A stretch of DNA of 8,349 nt from an uncultured Brevundimonas sp. (GTDB lineage Bacteria > Pseudomonadota > Alphaproteobacteria > Caulobacterales > Caulobacteraceae): the NCBI GenBank assembly GCA_946481405.1, contig CAMLNY010000027.1, forward strand, positions 1-8,349. The letters run 5' to 3'. The stretch's first letter is position 1. Each line of letters opens with the position of its first letter. The notes beneath the pieces were generated by a model. The model was not told the DNA's origin and made no database searches. It worked only from the letters and a program-made list of their open reading frames with translations. Positions 6,205-8,349 of this stretch are shown piece after piece. A program made the translations under genes and the position numbers.

Positions 6205-7881
6205 TCAGAGGCGCAGGATGACCGTTTCGACGATCGGGCGGCGGTCCCAGATCTGCTGCGACGCCTTCTTCAGCACCCGCGCCACGGCCTGTTCGACCAC
6301 CATGTCGTCGTCCCGCGCTTCGCCCTTCAGGGCGCCGACCGTCTGTTCGACACGCTCCGCCAGCTCGTCCAGCGCGTCGCCCAGAGGCGTGACCTCATCG
6401 CCCGGCAGGCCGATGGCGCGGACGTCGATGTCCGAGACGATCCGGCCCCGCTTGTCCATGGCGAAGCTGACCACGAGCACGCCGTTGGTCGAGGCGTGGC
6501 GACGCTCGCGCAGGGCCTCGCCCTTCTCGGTGACCACCATGCCGCCGTCGACATAGAGGCGCCCGTTCGGGACCTCGTCGATGATGGCGGCCTGACCCGG
6601 GGCCAGACGGACCATGTCGCCGTTGCGGGGCGTCACCGTCTCGGCCACGCCCAGATCGCGGGCGAAGGCGGCGTGCTCCATCAGGTGGCGGCGCATGCCG
6701 TGGGTGGGGACCGAGATGCGCGGGCGGGCCCAGGCGTACATCTGCTTCAGCTCGTCCCGGCAGGGGTGGCCGGAGACGTGGATGCCGGGGTGGTCCTTCT
6801 CGGTGTAGAGGCGCACGCCGCGATCGGCCATCCGGTCCTGCAGGTTGGCGATGGCCAATTCGTTGCCAGGAATGATCCGCGACGAGAAGATGCAGTGGTC
6901 ACCCAGTCCCAGCTTGATGAAAGGGTGCGATCCGTCGGCGATGCGCGACAGGGCGGCGCGATCCTCCCCCTGACTGCCGGTGCAGAGATACAGGATCTCA
7001 TCCGCTGGCCAGTGACGGGCCTCGTCCTCGGTCAGGATGGCTTGAGAGCCCTCGAACAGGCCGACGTGGCGGGCGGCCGAGGTGATGCGGTGCATGGAGC
7101 GGCCGGCGAGCGCGACGCGACGCCCGGCCTTCTCCGCCGCCTTGATGACGCTGACCATGCGGGCGACGTTGGAGGCGAAACAGCCGACCGCGATCTTGCC
7201 GGTCTTCAGACTGCCGATCAGTTCGATCAGGCCTTCCTGCGCCTGCAGCTCCGAGCCCGCCTCGCCCTCGACGAAGACGTTGGTGGAATCGCAGACCATG
7301 GCCAGCAGACCCTCGTCGCCCATGGCCGTGATGGCCGGGATGTCGGTCGGCTTGCCGATGACGGGGTTGGGATCGAGCTTCCAGTCGCCCGTGTGGAAGA
7401 CCGTGCCAAGAGGCGTGGTGATCTTGATGCCGTTCGGCTCGGCGATGGAGTGGGTCATGGTCACGAAGTCGACCTGGAACGGGCCGAGGTCGACGTGGCC
7501 GCCCAGAGGCACCTCGATGATCTTCACGTCCTGCACGCCGTTGTCGCGCAGCTTCTCGCGGATCAGGAAGGCGGTAAAGGGGGTGGCGTAGAGCGGCGCC
7601 TTCAGACGGCTCCACAGCCACGGCAGCGCGCCGATGTGGTCTTCGTGCGCGTGGGTCAGGATAATGCCGCGGATGGTCTCGCCTTCCAGGAAGGCCGGGT
7701 CGGGCACGATGATGTCCACGCCCGGCGTCGACAGGTCGCCGAAGGTCACCCCGATGTCGACCACGATCCACTTGCGATCGTGGGGGGGACCGTAGCCGTA
7801 GAGGTTGAAGTTCATGCCGATCTCGTTCGACCCGCCCAGCGGCAGGAAGACGAATTCGTCGTTTGCGTTGTTCTTTTTCAT
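6205..7881 (-). CDS. rnj: Ribonuclease J
   Basis: RNase J is a metallo-beta-lactamase/beta-CASP ribonuclease with 5'-to-3' exonuclease and endonuclease activity on 5'-monophosphate RNA, used in rRNA maturation and mRNA decay. In the 558 residues I see the zinc-binding HAHEDH at 77-82, His144 (TMTHS) and Asp166 (HTGDWKLD). The beta-CASP region has VCDSTN (197-201, Asp198) and TGSQGE (301-306), HVSGH (368-372) and the later metal-site PTHG (392-395). A C-terminal domain runs from about 450 to the end, and the length is normal for the family. The ATG at 7881 was chosen because [24 protein letters not shown] matches the family N-terminus. An upstream extension to 8028 is an arginine-rich artefact inside coaX. 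The ATG overlaps the coaX TGA as ATGA with only a weak Shine-Dalgarno (ACGGA), suggesting translational coupling. Confidence 0.96.
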   Translation of the reverse strand: MKKNNANDEFVFLPLGGSNEIGMNFNLYGYGPPHDRKWIVVDIGVTFGDLSTPGVDIIVPDPAFLEGETIRGIILTHAHEDHIGALPWLWSRLKAPLYATPFTAFLIREKLRDNGVQDVKIIEVPLGGHVDLGPFQVDFVTMTHSIAEPNGIKITTPLGTVFHTGDWKLDPNPVIGKPTDIPAITAMGDEGLLAMVCDSTNVFVEGEAGSELQAQEGLIELIGSLKTGKIAVGCFASNVARMVSVIKAAEKAGRRVALAGRSMHRITSAARHVGLFEGSQAILTEDEARHWPADEILYLCTGSQGEDRAALSRIADGSHPFIKLGLGDHCIFSSRIIPGNELAIANLQDRMADRGVRLYTEKDHPGIHVSGHPCRDELKQMYAWARPRISVPTHGMRRHLMEHAAFARDLGVAETVTPRNGDMVRLAPGQAAIIDEVPNGRLYVDGGMVVTEKGEALRERRHASTNGVLVVSFAMDKRGRIVSDIDVRAIGLPGDEVTPLGDALDELAERVEQTVGALKGEARDDDMVVEQAVARVLKKASQQIWDRRPIVETVILRL

Positions 7882-8349
7882 GTATCCGTCAGATGGGTAT
7901 TCCGCCGCCAGATTTCGAGCAGGCCGCGGATGGTCAGGTCCGGATCGAACCGGTCGATGGCTGGGGTCGCCCCCTCGAACAGGGAGGCGACGCCTCCGGT
8001 TCCGACGACGGTCATGGGTGCGCCCCACTCCGCCTTGATGCGCGAGACCATGCCCTCGATGAGGCCGACATAGCCCCAGAAGACGCCTGACTGCATGTTG
8101 GAGACGGTGTCCTTGCCGATCACCCTGTCCGGCTTCTGGATAGCGATGCGCGGCAGCATGGCCGCCGCCTCGTGCAGGGCTTGCAGGGACAGGTTGATGC
8201 CCGGCGCGATGGCTCCGCCCTCGAAGGCGCCGTCGGCGGCGACGATGTCGAAGGTGGTCGCGGTGCCGCTGTCGATGATGATCAGGTCGCCCGGATAGAG
8301 CAGATGCGCTCCGATGGCGTTGACCAGCCGGTCAGCCCCGGCCTCGCTC
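7878..8349 (-). CDS. coaX: Type III pantothenate kinase CoaX, C-terminal 156 residues (start lies outside the window)
   Basis: CoaX phosphorylates pantothenate with ATP, the first committed step of coenzyme A synthesis. It has the acetate kinase/Hsp70-like fold and, unlike type I CoaA, is insensitive to CoA feedback. The visible reading frame starts with [12 protein letters not shown], followed by the nucleotide-binding [10 protein letters not shown] block and [24 protein letters not shown], each read directly from the minus strand. Downstream are [14 protein letters not shown] and the [12 protein letters not shown] segment, all characteristic of type III kinases. About 100 N-terminal residues, including the first phosphate-binding motif, lie beyond base 8349. 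The stop overlaps the rnj start codon. In related genomes a biotin-protein ligase gene often precedes coaX (by recall), so that would be the expected neighbour. Confidence 0.95.
   Translation of the reverse strand, partial: SEAGADRLVNAIGAHLLYPGDLIIIDSGTATTFDIVAADGAFEGGAIAPGINLSLQALHEAAAMLPRIAIQKPDRVIGKDTVSNMQSGVFWGYVGLIEGMVSRIKAEWGAPMTVVGTGGVASLFEGATPAIDRFDPDLTIRGLLEIWRRNTHLTDT

Noticed and set aside
7882..8028. An N-terminal extension of RNase J by 49 residues
   Set aside because: The extra residues are Arg/Pro-rich, unlike the family, and lie within the coaX coding sequence. The start at 7881 matches known RNase J N-termini.
6496..8073. A 525-codon open frame on the plus strand opposite rnj
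   Set aside because: Same artefact: it mirrors the rnj codons and continues into coaX, with no recognisable motif or domain.
1..8349. CRISPR arrays, tRNA or rRNA genes, insertion sequences, riboswitches or intrinsic terminators with T-runs
   Set aside because: Reading both strands, I found no repeated spaced units, cloverleaf-like sequence, transposase frame or stem followed by a T-run. Coding sequence fills almost all of the window.

Overview
The window is a GC-rich (roughly two thirds G+C by eye), gene-dense stretch of an alphaproteobacterial chromosome. All ten genes I can support lie on the minus strand, so transcription runs from high to low coordinates. The gene content and order (type III pantothenate kinase, RNase J, methylmalonyl-CoA epimerase, a DUF1467 protein, short-form prolyl-tRNA synthetase, LolC/E-type permease, LolD) form a neighbourhood I know from many Alphaproteobacteria. 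Together with the protein sequences it suggests Caulobacterales, perhaps a Brevundimonas-like organism. The genus is inference.

Layout in transcription order. (1) coaX, C-terminal part only (8349-7878), runs into rnj (7881-6205) through an ATGA overlap. (2) After 78 bp comes an exported patatin-like lipase (6123-4987), which looks inserted into the otherwise conserved block. (3) After 43 bp come mce (4943-4521) and, 2 bp on, a small DUF1467 membrane protein (4518-4255). (4) A 72-bp gap with an imperfect hairpin precedes proS (4182-2869). ProS overlaps lolC (2872-1571) by 4 bp, and lolC overlaps lolD (1578-877) by 8 bp. Both lol genes appear to start with TTG behind a GGAGG embedded in the last codons of the upstream gene. 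(5) One base after lolD comes pyrE (875-291), which overlaps pdxJ (294 to beyond base 1) by ATGA.

The functions are housekeeping: CoA synthesis, RNA processing and decay, propionate/methylmalonyl-CoA metabolism, proline charging of tRNA, release of outer-membrane lipoproteins from the inner membrane, pyrimidine synthesis and vitamin B6 synthesis. The tight packing suggests two to four transcription units with translational coupling. The longest non-coding gap is 78 bp, so no stretch over 300 bp lacks a gene. I saw no tRNA, rRNA, CRISPR array, insertion sequence or defence cluster, and no convincing undescribed multi-gene system. The points most worth following are the patatin insertion, the paired TTG starts, the unstudied DUF1467 gene and the junction of lolD with pyrE.
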